64,000 nucleotides of DNA from Pelomicrobium methylotrophicum (GTDB lineage Bacteria; Pseudomonadota; Gammaproteobacteria; Burkholderiales; UBA6910): assembly GCF_008014345.1 (NCBI RefSeq), contig NZ_VPFL01000003.1:124001-188000 (forward strand). Reading direction: 5' to 3'. The notes under the pieces are model-generated. The model saw nothing but the letters and a program-made list of their open reading frames with translations, made no database searches and had not been told where the DNA came from. Numbering within the stretch: position 1 is the stretch's first letter; every line of letters starts with the position of its first letter. A program made the position numbers and the translations under genes. Below, in pieces: positions 25,809 through 33,371 of the stretch.

Positions 25809-26684
25809 TCAGAATCCCCATCTGATGCCGGCGGGCGTCAGCGTTGCCGACGCGCGGCGCGCGGCGTGGCACTGCATGTTGACTGCCACCGGATTCATGG
25901 TGATATGGGTGGCGGCAAGCTCCACGTGGACCGCAAACGCAGTGGAGTCTCCACCCAACCCTTGAGGCCCGACGCCGAGCCGGTTGACCGCCCGGGAAAG
26001 CTCTTCCTCCAGCTTCGCCCCTTCCGGGTCCTCGCACTGGGTACCCAGGGGCCGAGTGGCCGCCACTTTGGCCAGGTGCACGCACAGATCGGCGCTACCC
26101 CCGATGCCCACCCCCACGATGGTGGGCGGGCAGGTCTTGCCCCCGGCGGCGAGCACGCAATCGATGACGAACGTCTTGATCGCGGCAATGCCCTCCGCCG
26201 GTACCGCCATCTTGAGCCAGGAGTTGTTCTCGGAGCCGCTGCCCTTGGGGATCATCCGGATCGTGAGCTCCTCGGGTTGGTCGGTGAACTCCACATGGAT
26301 CGCCGGGATGCGGATACCGCAGGAGGTATGATCGTTTTTGCGCGTGAGGGGATGTACCACCGAGGAACGGAACGGGTGCTCCACCGTGGCCCGGGCGCAG
26401 CCCTTGGTGATGGCTCTCACCAGGTCGATACCGTCCACCTGGACGTTGCGCCCGATGGTCACATTGTAGATGGGCACGCCGGTGTCCTGGCAGGTGAGGT
26501 TGTGGGTCTCCTCGGCCACCGCAATGTTTTTGATCATGGTGGCGAGCAGCGTTTTCGCCATCGGGTCAGTCTCCCGCTCGTCCAATTTCCGGAATCCCTC
26601 CTTGATGTCCGGCGGCAAGATCTTGAGTGCCCGGATGTAGAGCTCCTTGGCCACTTCCTCTACCGTGTGAAGATCAACCTTCAT
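25809..26684 (-). CDS. Class I fumarase/tartrate dehydratase-like hydratase, alpha subunit
   Basis: 291-residue subunit carrying the [4Fe-4S] cluster. Probable ligands are C65 (NLTCQDTG), C185 (KTCPPTIVGVGIGG) and C272 (MQCHAARR). The CQD pair (66-67) contributes substrate binding and the acid in studied class I fumarases. Odd: the substrate loop normally written R.NTGDNTPA.IH is here longer and different, RKNDHTSCGIRIPAIH (115-130). The start MKVDLHTVEE has a GGGAGG site just upstream. First of the fumarase-flavoprotein-slcC-comC run, 37 bases after the ABC permease gene. Confidence 0.87.
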   Translation of the reverse strand: MKVDLHTVEEVAKELYIRALKILPPDIKEGFRKLDERETDPMAKTLLATMIKNIAVAEETHNLTCQDTGVPIYNVTIGRNVQVDGIDLVRAITKGCARATVEHPFRSSVVHPLTRKNDHTSCGIRIPAIHVEFTDQPEELTIRMIPKGSGSENNSWLKMAVPAEGIAAIKTFVIDCVLAAGGKTCPPTIVGVGIGGSADLCVHLAKVAATRPLGTQCEDPEGAKLEEELSRAVNRLGVGPQGLGGDSTAFAVHVELAATHITMNPVAVNMQCHAARRASATLTPAGIRWGF

Positions 26685-26721
26685 CAGGCCTCCCGCCACG
26701 CGCAAACCGCGCCAACGCGAA

Positions 26722-27591
26722 TCAATGCTGCATTCCCCACTTGCGTACTGTGTGAGTCTCGATATTGCGGAAGATCAGGTTTTCCACGACAAGCCCGATC
26801 AGGATCACGGTAAACAAGCCGGCAAACACCGACGGGATCTCGAGCTGGTTCTTGTTTTCGTAGATGAACCAGCCGAGCCCCCCCGAGCCCGAGCTCACGC
26901 CAAAGACCAGCTCCGCCGCGATCAGCGTGCGCCAGGCGAACGCCCAGCCGATCTTAAGACCCGTCAGAATGCTCGGGAAGGCAGCCGGGATCAGGATCTT
27001 CGCCACGTAGCGCACGCCCGAAAGGCCATAGTTGCGCCCGACCATGCGCAGGGTTGCCGACACCGACATGAAGCCAGAGTGGGTGTTAAGCGCCACCGCC
27101 CATAGTACCGAGTGAATGAGGACGAACACGATGGAGGCATTGCCCAGCCCGAACCAGATGAGCGCCAAAGGCAGCAGCGCAATCGCCGGCAGCGGGTTGA
27201 ACATGGAAGTCAGGGTTTCCAGTAGGTCGTTGCCGATGCGGGAGGTGATGGCGATCACCACCAGCACGGCCGCGATCGCCAAGCCCGCCGCGTAGCCCTG
27301 CAGCAGCACCTTGATGGAGAACCAGGCCTTATTGAGGAGCCCGCCGGTGACGATGCCCTGCCAGAACGCCTCCACCGTGGCGGTAAAGGTGGGAAAAAGC
27401 AGCGGGTTGTCCAGCTGCACCGCGTAGAGCTGCCACAGCAATGCCAGCACCACCAGGATGAAGGCCTTGCGCACTTCGCCCCGGTTATAGATGATCTCCC
27501 ACGGGGTGAGCGGCTTCTCCACGACGCCCAAAGCGCTGGAATCCACCGTTTCCCGGACGAACTCGGGACGTTGCGCCCGCATGTTAGCCAT
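26722..27591 (-). CDS. ABC transporter permease, NitT/TauT family
   Basis: Inner-membrane permease, 289 residues with about six hydrophobic segments and the cytoplasmic EAA-type loop around MVGRNYGLSGVRYVAKILIPAAFPSI. It overlaps the ATPase gene by 8 bases, with a GGAGGAGGT site in that overlap. With the neighbouring ATPase and binding protein it forms a complete TauABC/SsuABC-type importer. From the operon I infer uptake of sulfolactate, 3-sulfopropionate or a related sulfonate. Confidence 0.92.
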   Translation of the reverse strand: MANMRAQRPEFVRETVDSSALGVVEKPLTPWEIIYNRGEVRKAFILVVLALLWQLYAVQLDNPLLFPTFTATVEAFWQGIVTGGLLNKAWFSIKVLLQGYAAGLAIAAVLVVIAITSRIGNDLLETLTSMFNPLPAIALLPLALIWFGLGNASIVFVLIHSVLWAVALNTHSGFMSVSATLRMVGRNYGLSGVRYVAKILIPAAFPSILTGLKIGWAFAWRTLIAAELVFGVSSGSGGLGWFIYENKNQLEIPSVFAGLFTVILIGLVVENLIFRNIETHTVRKWGMQH

Positions 27592-28393
27592 GGGCCACCT
27601 CCTCCACTTGATCAGCGAACAACAACTCGTGGATCCGTTCCGAAAGCCGCTTGCCGCTCGTCGGGTCGACCGCGTCGCTGCCGTCGCTGTTGAGCTCCGC
27701 CTTCACCTGTCCCGGATGAGGCGAGAGCAGCAGGATGCGGTTGCCGATCTTGACCGCCTCGGGGATCGAGTGGGTGACGAAGAGCACCGTGAAGCGCGTG
27801 TCCTCCCACAACTGCAGGAGCTCTTCCTGCATCTTGCGTCGGGTCAAGGCGTCCAGCGCCGCGAAAGGCTCGTCCATGAGCAAGATGTCCGGCTCCATGG
27901 CCATGCCGCGGGCAATGGCCACCCGCTGCTTCATGCCCCCGGAGAGCATGTGGGGGTAGGAGTCGGCGAACTTGGCAAGGTTCACTTTCTCAATGTAGTG
28001 CATGGCCTTGTCCTCGGCCTCTCTGCCCCTGAGCTTGCCGCTCGCCTCCAAGGCGAACATCACGTTCTGCTTCACCGTCTTCCAGGGAAGAAGCTGGTCG
28101 AACTCCTGGAACACCATTACCCGGTCCGGCCCAGGCTTGGTAATGCGCTTACCCTTGAGCATGATTTCGCCCTCGACCGGCTGCAGGTATCCCCCCACCG
28201 CCTTGAGCAGGGTCGATTTTCCACATCCCGAGGGCCCGAGCAGCACGTAGCGGTCCGAACCGTAGACCTGGAAATCCACCCGGTACGTGGCGGTCACCAG
28301 GTGATCCTTAGTCTTGTACTGGAGCGTCACCCCGCGTACGTCCAGCAAAGGCGCGAAGCCTTTGTCCTGGGCGGTAATGTGCGATTGGTTCAT
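27584..28393 (-). CDS. ABC transporter ATP-binding protein, NitT/TauT family
   Basis: 269-residue ATPase. Walker A GPSGCGKSTLLKA (near 58-70), Q-loop VFQEFDQLLPW, signature MLSGGMKQRVAIARG, Walker B ILLMDEPFAALD and switch His in FVTHSIPEAV. The start MNQSHITAQD is chosen for its GGAGGAG site 7 bases upstream; 12 upstream in-frame codons lack support. It energises the adjacent permease. Confidence 0.94.
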   Translation of the reverse strand: MNQSHITAQDKGFAPLLDVRGVTLQYKTKDHLVTATYRVDFQVYGSDRYVLLGPSGCGKSTLLKAVGGYLQPVEGEIMLKGKRITKPGPDRVMVFQEFDQLLPWKTVKQNVMFALEASGKLRGREAEDKAMHYIEKVNLAKFADSYPHMLSGGMKQRVAIARGMAMEPDILLMDEPFAALDALTRRKMQEELLQLWEDTRFTVLFVTHSIPEAVKIGNRILLLSPHPGQVKAELNSDGSDAVDPTSGKRLSERIHELLFADQVEEVAHG

Positions 28394-28495
28394 AAGCGTG
28401 CTCCTCCAATCTGCCCGTGGCCAGGCCACAGCCGCCCCGCCACATCCTCCGTGACGGCTGAACGCAGCACAACTCCGGATGCTTCTCGTCCGCCC

Positions 28496-29503
28496 TCAGC
28501 TGCCGGGTAGATGGTGCACTTCGGGGAAGAACATCTCCTTCCATGAGGCCGGCTTCGCTTTCAACGTGCCCACCTTGTGCAGGAAATCCACGTACTTCAT
28601 GACGTTCTTGGGCGTCGTGGTGTACTCGATCTCCGGGTCGTTGAGAATCTTGTAGATGTTCTCCACGGTGTCCTTTTCCTTGCTCCACTTGAGGTAGTTC
28701 TCCGCGGCCGCCCGCTTGTCCTTGTTGATCAGATCAATGGCCTCCTCGAACGCGGCGAGAAACGCCTTGTACACCTTGGGATTCGCCTCCCGGAACTTGG
28801 TGGTGGTCCACACCACATTGAAGGTGGCGGGTCCTCCCAGAACTTCGTAGGAACTCAGCACCCTGCGGATGCCGGGCTGGGCCAGTTCCTGATACTGGTA
28901 GGGGGGCGAAGTGAAGTGAGCGGTAATCTCTCCGGCGCCCGAAAGCAGGGCGGCCATGCCGTCCACGTGGCCCATGGACACCGTCAAAGCGTCCAGCCTG
29001 CCATGGTTGCCCTCGCCGAAGGCCTGCTCCGCCGCCATTTGCAGCGTGACCGCCTGGATGGACACCTTGACCGAGGGCAGCGCGATCTTGTCCTTCGGCG
29101 TGAAGTCCTTGATAGTCTTTACGTTGGGATTGCGCGTGTTCAAGTAAAGCGGCATGGAGTTCATGGCTGTGACACCTTTCACTCCTAGGCTGCCGCGGGT
29201 GCGGTCCCACAGGGTGGCAAAGGGGCCAACACCACCGGAGGCGAAGTGCAGATTACCCGAGATGAGGGCGTCGTTCATGGGTCCGCCGCCGGTAAAGGTG
29301 GACCAGGTGATTTTGAGGTCCGCAATGCCCTGCGCCTTGGCATGCTTCTCCAGCAGTCCCAGGTTCTCCATGTACATGAGTGGTAAATAGCTGATACCGA
29401 GCTGCTTGGCCACCCGTACCTCACTCACCTCCGCCTTGGCAGGGACGCCGAAAGCAACCAGCGCAGCCGCCAGGATCGCAAATGAGACCTTGTGGAATTT
29501 CAT
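28496..29503 (-). CDS. ABC transporter substrate-binding protein, TauA/SsuA-like
   Basis: 335-residue periplasmic protein with a Sec signal peptide (hydrophobic 8-20, probable cleavage after AKA near 24). The fold resembles the NMT1/TauA/SsuA group: ISYLPLMYMENLGLLEKHAKAQG, GGPMNDALISGNLHFASGGVGPF and a C-terminal helical half. A GAGGAGG site precedes the ATG. It is the first gene of the importer, 29 bases after the tauE-like gene. The ligand is unknown; the operon suggests a C3 sulfonate. Confidence 0.9.
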   Translation of the reverse strand: MKFHKVSFAILAAALVAFGVPAKAEVSEVRVAKQLGISYLPLMYMENLGLLEKHAKAQGIADLKITWSTFTGGGPMNDALISGNLHFASGGVGPFATLWDRTRGSLGVKGVTAMNSMPLYLNTRNPNVKTIKDFTPKDKIALPSVKVSIQAVTLQMAAEQAFGEGNHGRLDALTVSMGHVDGMAALLSGAGEITAHFTSPPYQYQELAQPGIRRVLSSYEVLGGPATFNVVWTTTKFREANPKVYKAFLAAFEEAIDLINKDKRAAAENYLKWSKEKDTVENIYKILNDPEIEYTTTPKNVMKYVDFLHKVGTLKAKPASWKEMFFPEVHHLPGS

Positions 29504-29532
29504 GGCATCCTCCTCTTGTTGGCTTAATTAAT

Positions 29533-30264
29533 TCAGAACAGCAGCATTGCCCCCATCACCACAAACAACATCAACACCATGCGCCGGAAGCCAGCCTCGC
29601 CGACGTACTCGAACAGCCGAAGGCCCACCAGGGTGCCTGCTAGCATGCCGGGCAGGCACAGCAGCAGATCGTCGATGAGCCTGCGATCCAGGCTTCCCAC
29701 GCCACCCAGCCACGCGAGCGTGTACAAGTGGGTGATGAAGAAGAACGGCTGCAGCACGCCCCGCTGTTCGAGCTTGCTGAATCCGCGAACCTGGCTCCAT
29801 AGGGTAGGGGCTACGCCGTTCAGGCTGGTGGCGCCGCCCATGACCCCGCCCACCCAGCCGATCAGGCCGTCGGCGAGCCACGCCCAGCGTGGACGCAAGC
29901 GCAGCGTTGGCGGCCGGGCGCGGGTCAGCAAGTACACACTGTAGGCGATCAGCACGACCCCGACCAACGCCCGGATCGCCTTCGAGTCGATGCGCGTGAG
30001 CGCCTCCACCCCAAGTGGTACGCCGAGCAGCGCACCGAACAGAAACGGTGCCAGCAAGCTCAGCTTTATTTGGCGCCGGAACCGCCATACCAGCACCGCG
30101 TTGAGCAGGACCGCGCATAGGGTCACCAGCGGCACGACACGCGTCGGCGGGAGCACCTGCAACCACACGGCGGTTGCCACCAGCGCAAAGGCGAACCCCG
30201 CGCTTCCGATGACCACCGCACCGACGAAGCCGCCGACAAACAGAACCGCATACTCAAACCACAT
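29533..30264 (-). CDS. tauE: TauE/SafE family exporter, probable sulfite exporter
   Basis: 243-residue membrane protein with about eight hydrophobic segments and family motifs GSAGFAFALVATAVWL and GWVGGVMGGATSLNGVAP. Related proteins in taurine and sulfolactate clusters are thought to export the sulfite released by desulfonation. The start overlaps the sdhC-like stop by 11 bases, so it is translated as part of this operon. Sulfite as cargo is inferred from the suyAB genes; sulfolactate or another anion is possible. Confidence 0.82.
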   Translation of the reverse strand: MWFEYAVLFVGGFVGAVVIGSAGFAFALVATAVWLQVLPPTRVVPLVTLCAVLLNAVLVWRFRRQIKLSLLAPFLFGALLGVPLGVEALTRIDSKAIRALVGVVLIAYSVYLLTRARPPTLRLRPRWAWLADGLIGWVGGVMGGATSLNGVAPTLWSQVRGFSKLEQRGVLQPFFFITHLYTLAWLGGVGSLDRRLIDDLLLCLPGMLAGTLVGLRLFEYVGEAGFRRMVLMLFVVMGAMLLF

Positions 30265-30619
30265 TCAGCCCGAACGCGAGCGCCGCCGCCACAGAGAACG
30301 CCGCGGCCAATGCGAGCAAGGTCTGCTGCCAGCCGCGCCAGGCGGCAAATTCCAGCAGCAGAAGTCGCACGCCTCCGCCGAGGTGCGCGGCCAGCAGCAG
30401 CACTAGCGCGGTCTCGGCGAATTTCACCAGAGGTCGCTCGGTCCAGCGCAGGAAACCGTCCAACGCCGCCTCGCCCGAGAGCGCCCGCCCGAGCGCCCAG
30501 AAGTGCAGCGGCAGGAACAAGGTCAGCAGCACACCGGAGACACGGTGCACAGCGAAGGCCCAGAAGGCGGGGTGATTGCGCGAGCGCAAGTCGTTGCGCA
30601 GCCCAGTGCCCGTGCTCAT
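30254..30619 (-). CDS. Succinate dehydrogenase-like membrane anchor, SdhC type
   Basis: 121-residue membrane protein with three hydrophobic segments. The HRVSGVLLTLFLPLHFW start of the first span and AAHLGGGVRLLLLEF in the second fit the SdhC pattern, including the Ser and the haem/quinone-side His residues. It lies 23 bases after the SdhD-like anchor. It would pass electrons from the iron-sulfur subunit to quinone. Annotated from fold-level resemblance, so partner choice is from context. Confidence 0.75.
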   Translation of the reverse strand: MSTGTGLRNDLRSRNHPAFWAFAVHRVSGVLLTLFLPLHFWALGRALSGEAALDGFLRWTERPLVKFAETALVLLLAAHLGGGVRLLLLEFAAWRGWQQTLLALAAAFSVAAALAFGLNVV

Positions 30620-30642
30620 GGTTTGCACCGCTGCTCCCTTCC

Positions 30643-30984
30643 CTATCCGACCGCCACGGCCCAAACGGCCCGAAATCCGAGCAATGCAAGCAGCACCGCC
30701 AGCGCCAGCATTGCCCAGCCAAGCGAGGGGCCACGCCAAGCCGTCCACTCGGCGATCACGTTGCGAAGCCCAATCGGCGCATGCACCGCCACCGCCACCA
30801 CGAACAGCCCGTAGAACGTGGCCCACCCGGGACTGCCCCGGGTGCGACCGAGGATCTCGGCGGCTGTGAGCCCGTTCTGCACGGCGTAGATCATGGTCGC
30901 CAGATGGACCGCCACCAGCACCGACAGCAACGCGCCGGTAACACGCTGAGCCAGCCACAGCAAAGTCTCTGCGCGCGCGCTCAT
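30643..30984 (-). CDS. Succinate dehydrogenase-like membrane anchor, SdhD/second anchor
   Basis: 113-residue membrane protein with three hydrophobic segments. QRVTGALLSVLVAVHLATMIYAV and FVVAVAVHAPIGLRNVIAEW keep the RxTG-type quinone-site residues and His in each of the first two spans. The start overlaps the iron-sulfur subunit stop (ATGA), a sign of coupled translation. Together with the other anchor it makes a two-anchor complex as in ordinary SQR. Confidence 0.75.
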   Translation of the reverse strand: MSARAETLLWLAQRVTGALLSVLVAVHLATMIYAVQNGLTAAEILGRTRGSPGWATFYGLFVVAVAVHAPIGLRNVIAEWTAWRGPSLGWAMLALAVLLALLGFRAVWAVAVG

Positions 30985-31697
30985 AGCTCTCCCTTCAGCG
31001 CGGCAATGGCGGTGGCCCGCTTCAAGCCGGCAATGGAAGCGGTGGGCATCAGGTGCTTCGGACACCGTTCTGTGCAGCTCATGTGAGTGTGGCAGGCTAG
31101 GCACCCGGCATTGCCGGCCACCGCTTTCAAGCGCTCGGCGCGGCCACCATCGCGCACGTCGTTCACCAAAGTCCACGCGCGGTTCAGTGCGGCCGGACCG
31201 AGATAAGCCGGATTCCAGCTCACCACGTCGCAGGAAGAGTAGCACACGCCGCAGCCGATGCATTCGATGCCCGCATCCGCCGCCTGCCGCTCCTTCGAAT
31301 CCGGCCGCACGACCGCGAAGGGATCGTGGCGCGTGCGCGTGGGAACGAAGTATCCCCGGGCCTTGGCCCACTTGTCGAAGAACTCGGTCATGTCGGTGAC
31401 CAGGTCCTTGACGATCGGCAGGTTCTTGAGCGGTGCGATCTCCAGCCGGCCATCCGGCGCCACCACTTTGTCCACGTGGGTGCGGCAAGTCCAGCGCGCT
31501 CTGCCGTTCACCACCATGGCGCAGGAGCCGCACATGCCCACGCGGCAGGCGAAGCGATAGGAGAGCGTCGCATCCAAATGGCGCTGGATGTAGGTCACCA
31601 CGTCCAGCACCGTCTGACTAGCGCGGCGAGGAACCTCGTAGGCCTGGAAGCGCCCCGAGGCATTGCCGCGCCAGACATGGACCTCGAGCATGTCCAT
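30981..31697 (-). CDS. Succinate dehydrogenase/fumarate reductase-like iron-sulfur protein
   Basis: 238-residue electron-transfer subunit of SdhB/FrdB type. [2Fe-2S] site CRVGMCGSC with a later TCRTH Cys (about 47-68), the first C-terminal cluster CIGCGVCYSSC, then CLACHTHMSC and CTERCP, which supply the remaining cluster ligands. The start MDMLEVHVWRG is chosen over a longer open frame because of an AGGGA site and the conserved beginning. Sixteen bases after suyB. It would link the flavoprotein at 23.4 kb to the two anchors; the catalytic subunit is about 5.8 kb away in the same operon, an unusual separation. Confidence 0.88.
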   Translation of the reverse strand: MDMLEVHVWRGNASGRFQAYEVPRRASQTVLDVVTYIQRHLDATLSYRFACRVGMCGSCAMVVNGRARWTCRTHVDKVVAPDGRLEIAPLKNLPIVKDLVTDMTEFFDKWAKARGYFVPTRTRHDPFAVVRPDSKERQAADAGIECIGCGVCYSSCDVVSWNPAYLGPAALNRAWTLVNDVRDGGRAERLKAVAGNAGCLACHTHMSCTERCPKHLMPTASIAGLKRATAIAALKGEL

Positions 31698-31713
31698 GCA
31701 GGACCGTCCCTGC

Positions 31714-32889
31714 TCAGGCGCTTTCGTACAGCCGCGTGAGCACAAACTCGCGATGCCCGAGGGCTTCCGCCGCGGTGAGCCGACCGTTGGCGGTGCGGAA
31801 CATGGATTCGATGAGCTTGTCGCCAGCCTCGTCCATGTTGATCTCCCGCCGCAGCAGCCCTGAGACGTCCACGTCGATGTGCTCGCTCATGGTGCGCACC
31901 GTGCGCGGGTTCGCGCAGATCTTGATTACCGGCAGGATCGGGTTACCGATGACATTGCCCTGGCCGGTGGGGAAAAAGTGGACTACAAATCCTGCTGCCG
32001 CACACAAGGTCACCATCTCGGCGGCCGCCGATGAGGAGTCCATGAACCACAGGCCCGGCCCGGTGGGCGTCTCCGCCTTGTCCAACACGCCGTCGATCTT
32101 GCACTTCCTGCCGATTTTTTGGATGTTGCCGAGCGCCTTTTCCTCGATGGTGGTAAGCCCCCCGGCGATGTTGCCCTTGGTCGGCTGCGATTCCGACAGG
32201 TCGTCGGTCTTATGGCGGTTGATCATGTCCTGATAGCGATTGAACATGAACATGAACTTCTCGCGTACCTTGTCGTCGCGGCAGCGCGCCGCCACCAGGT
32301 GCTCGCCGCCGGTGAGCTCCGAGGTCTCTCCGAACACAAGCGTCACGCCGTGCTCGTACAGCTTGTCAAAGGCGTTGCCCACGGCGGGATTCGCGCCCAG
32401 GCCGGAGGTCGTATCCGATTCTCCGCACTTGGTCGAGACCCACAGCTCTTTGACCGGCGCCTCCTCGCGCTTAAGCTCCGAGGCCCATTGCACGTATTCC
32501 TTGGCCACTTTGGAGGCGCGTTTGATCGTGTCGTGGTCGCCGTAGCCCTCGATGCCGAAGCCCGTCACCGGCTTGCCCGTTTTGGCGATGCCATCCACCA
32601 CGCGCTTGGTCCAGCCCTCCTCGATGCCGATCACGACGACCGCCGCCACGTTGGGATTGGCGCCCGTCCCGATCAGGGTACGGAAGTGCAACTCCAGGTC
32701 CGCGCCAAATTGCAGTCGTCCGTACGGGTGCGGCAACGCTAGCGTCCCCTTGATGTTGTGCTCCACCGCCTGTGCGGCGGCATTGGACAGATCATCCACC
32801 GGCAGAATAATCACGTGGTTGCGCACGCCCACGCGGCCGTTTTCGCGCCGGTAACCCCAAAACGTTGCCTTGCTCAGATCGATCGCCAT
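31714..32889 (-). CDS. suyB: (R)-sulfolactate sulfo-lyase, beta subunit
   Basis: 391-residue large subunit of the SuyAB lyase, which splits (R)-3-sulfolactate into pyruvate and sulfite. It belongs to the UxaA (altronate dehydratase) C-terminal family. Characteristic segments include [50 protein letters not shown] and [20 protein letters not shown]. Cysteines in TKCGESD and elsewhere may bind the metal or cluster. A GGAGGT site 7 bases before ATG (32889) decides the start. Follows suyA by 14 bases. Confidence 0.9.
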   Translation of the reverse strand: MAIDLSKATFWGYRRENGRVGVRNHVIILPVDDLSNAAAQAVEHNIKGTLALPHPYGRLQFGADLELHFRTLIGTGANPNVAAVVVIGIEEGWTKRVVDGIAKTGKPVTGFGIEGYGDHDTIKRASKVAKEYVQWASELKREEAPVKELWVSTKCGESDTTSGLGANPAVGNAFDKLYEHGVTLVFGETSELTGGEHLVAARCRDDKVREKFMFMFNRYQDMINRHKTDDLSESQPTKGNIAGGLTTIEEKALGNIQKIGRKCKIDGVLDKAETPTGPGLWFMDSSSAAAEMVTLCAAAGFVVHFFPTGQGNVIGNPILPVIKICANPRTVRTMSEHIDVDVSGLLRREINMDEAGDKLIESMFRTANGRLTAAEALGHREFVLTRLYESA

Positions 32890-32903
32890 GCCGTACACCT
32901 CCG

Positions 32904-33185
32904 TTACCAGCGCTTGGTCTTGATGTTGTGAACATGGGCGTGCTCGCCCACACCGATATCGGCCACCGCGCGCCCGATGTCCACGCCGTATTTGATGACG
33001 GTGTCGCCCTTCCTGATGGGCTTGATCGCCAGCTTGTGCCCGATGGGGATGTCGTTGGCCGCCTTGAACTTGATGGTCTTGTCCTGGTCCATGATCCAGC
33101 CGGTCAGCTCATCGCCGGCCTTCACCCCCTCCACCACCACGACGCCGACGGAGTCGTGCTCGTCGTGAACAACGAAATGAATCAT
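32904..33185 (-). CDS. suyA: (R)-sulfolactate sulfo-lyase, alpha subunit
   Basis: 93-residue small subunit with the SAF-type fold found at the N terminus of UxaA-family lyases. [25 protein letters not shown] and [13 protein letters not shown] are recognisable SuyA stretches, ending [12 protein letters not shown]. The start at ATG 33185 has a GGAG site 6 bases upstream; the longer frame begins at TTG 33200 without support. First gene of the sulfonate operon, downstream of a near-consensus promoter. Confidence 0.88.
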   Translation of the reverse strand: MIHFVVHDEHDSVGVVVVEGVKAGDELTGWIMDQDKTIKFKAANDIPIGHKLAIKPIRKGDTVIKYGVDIGRAVADIGVGEHAHVHNIKTKRW

Positions 33186-33266
33186 GCTTTTCTCCACCAA
33201 AGCAGCGGGTTATTGAGATTCCGGAGCGCGGTCTCTCCGGGATTTCCGAATCGCGAATGGCTACCC

Positions 33267-33295
33267 ACTATAGACCACCCTCGGCATCAGGTCAA
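33267..33295 (-). promoter_or_regulatory. Sigma-70 promoter of the suy operon
   Basis: Minus strand: -35 TTGACC (33290-33295), exactly 17 bases, -10 TATAGT (33267-33272). Transcription would start near 33260, giving a leader of about 75 bases before suyA. The palindrome at 33297-33316 abuts the -35 box on its upstream side. Confidence 0.7.
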
Positions 33296-33296
33296 C

Positions 33297-33316
33297 TATA
33301 TCACATAGATGATATA
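33297..33316. promoter_or_regulatory. Probable operator for the GntR regulator
   Basis: A 20-bp dyad, TATATCA-N6-TGATATA, in the divergent region between the regulator gene and suyA. It lies one base upstream of the suy -35 box and about 24 bases upstream of a TATACT box (33340-33345) that may be the regulator's -10. That location allows activation of the operon and repression of the regulator. Binding is inferred. Confidence 0.55.
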
Positions 33317-33371
33317 TATGAGTTTCCTTTTTGACCGGGTATACTTGCGATCCGCTCAAGGCAAAAAGGCT

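Noticed and set aside
31714-33185. suyAB as altronate dehydratase (UxaA) split in two
   Set aside because: The fold family is the same, but the specific SuyA and SuyB stretches and the slcC/comC/tauE/TauT-type neighbours fit sulfolactate sulfo-lyase better. No uronate genes are nearby.
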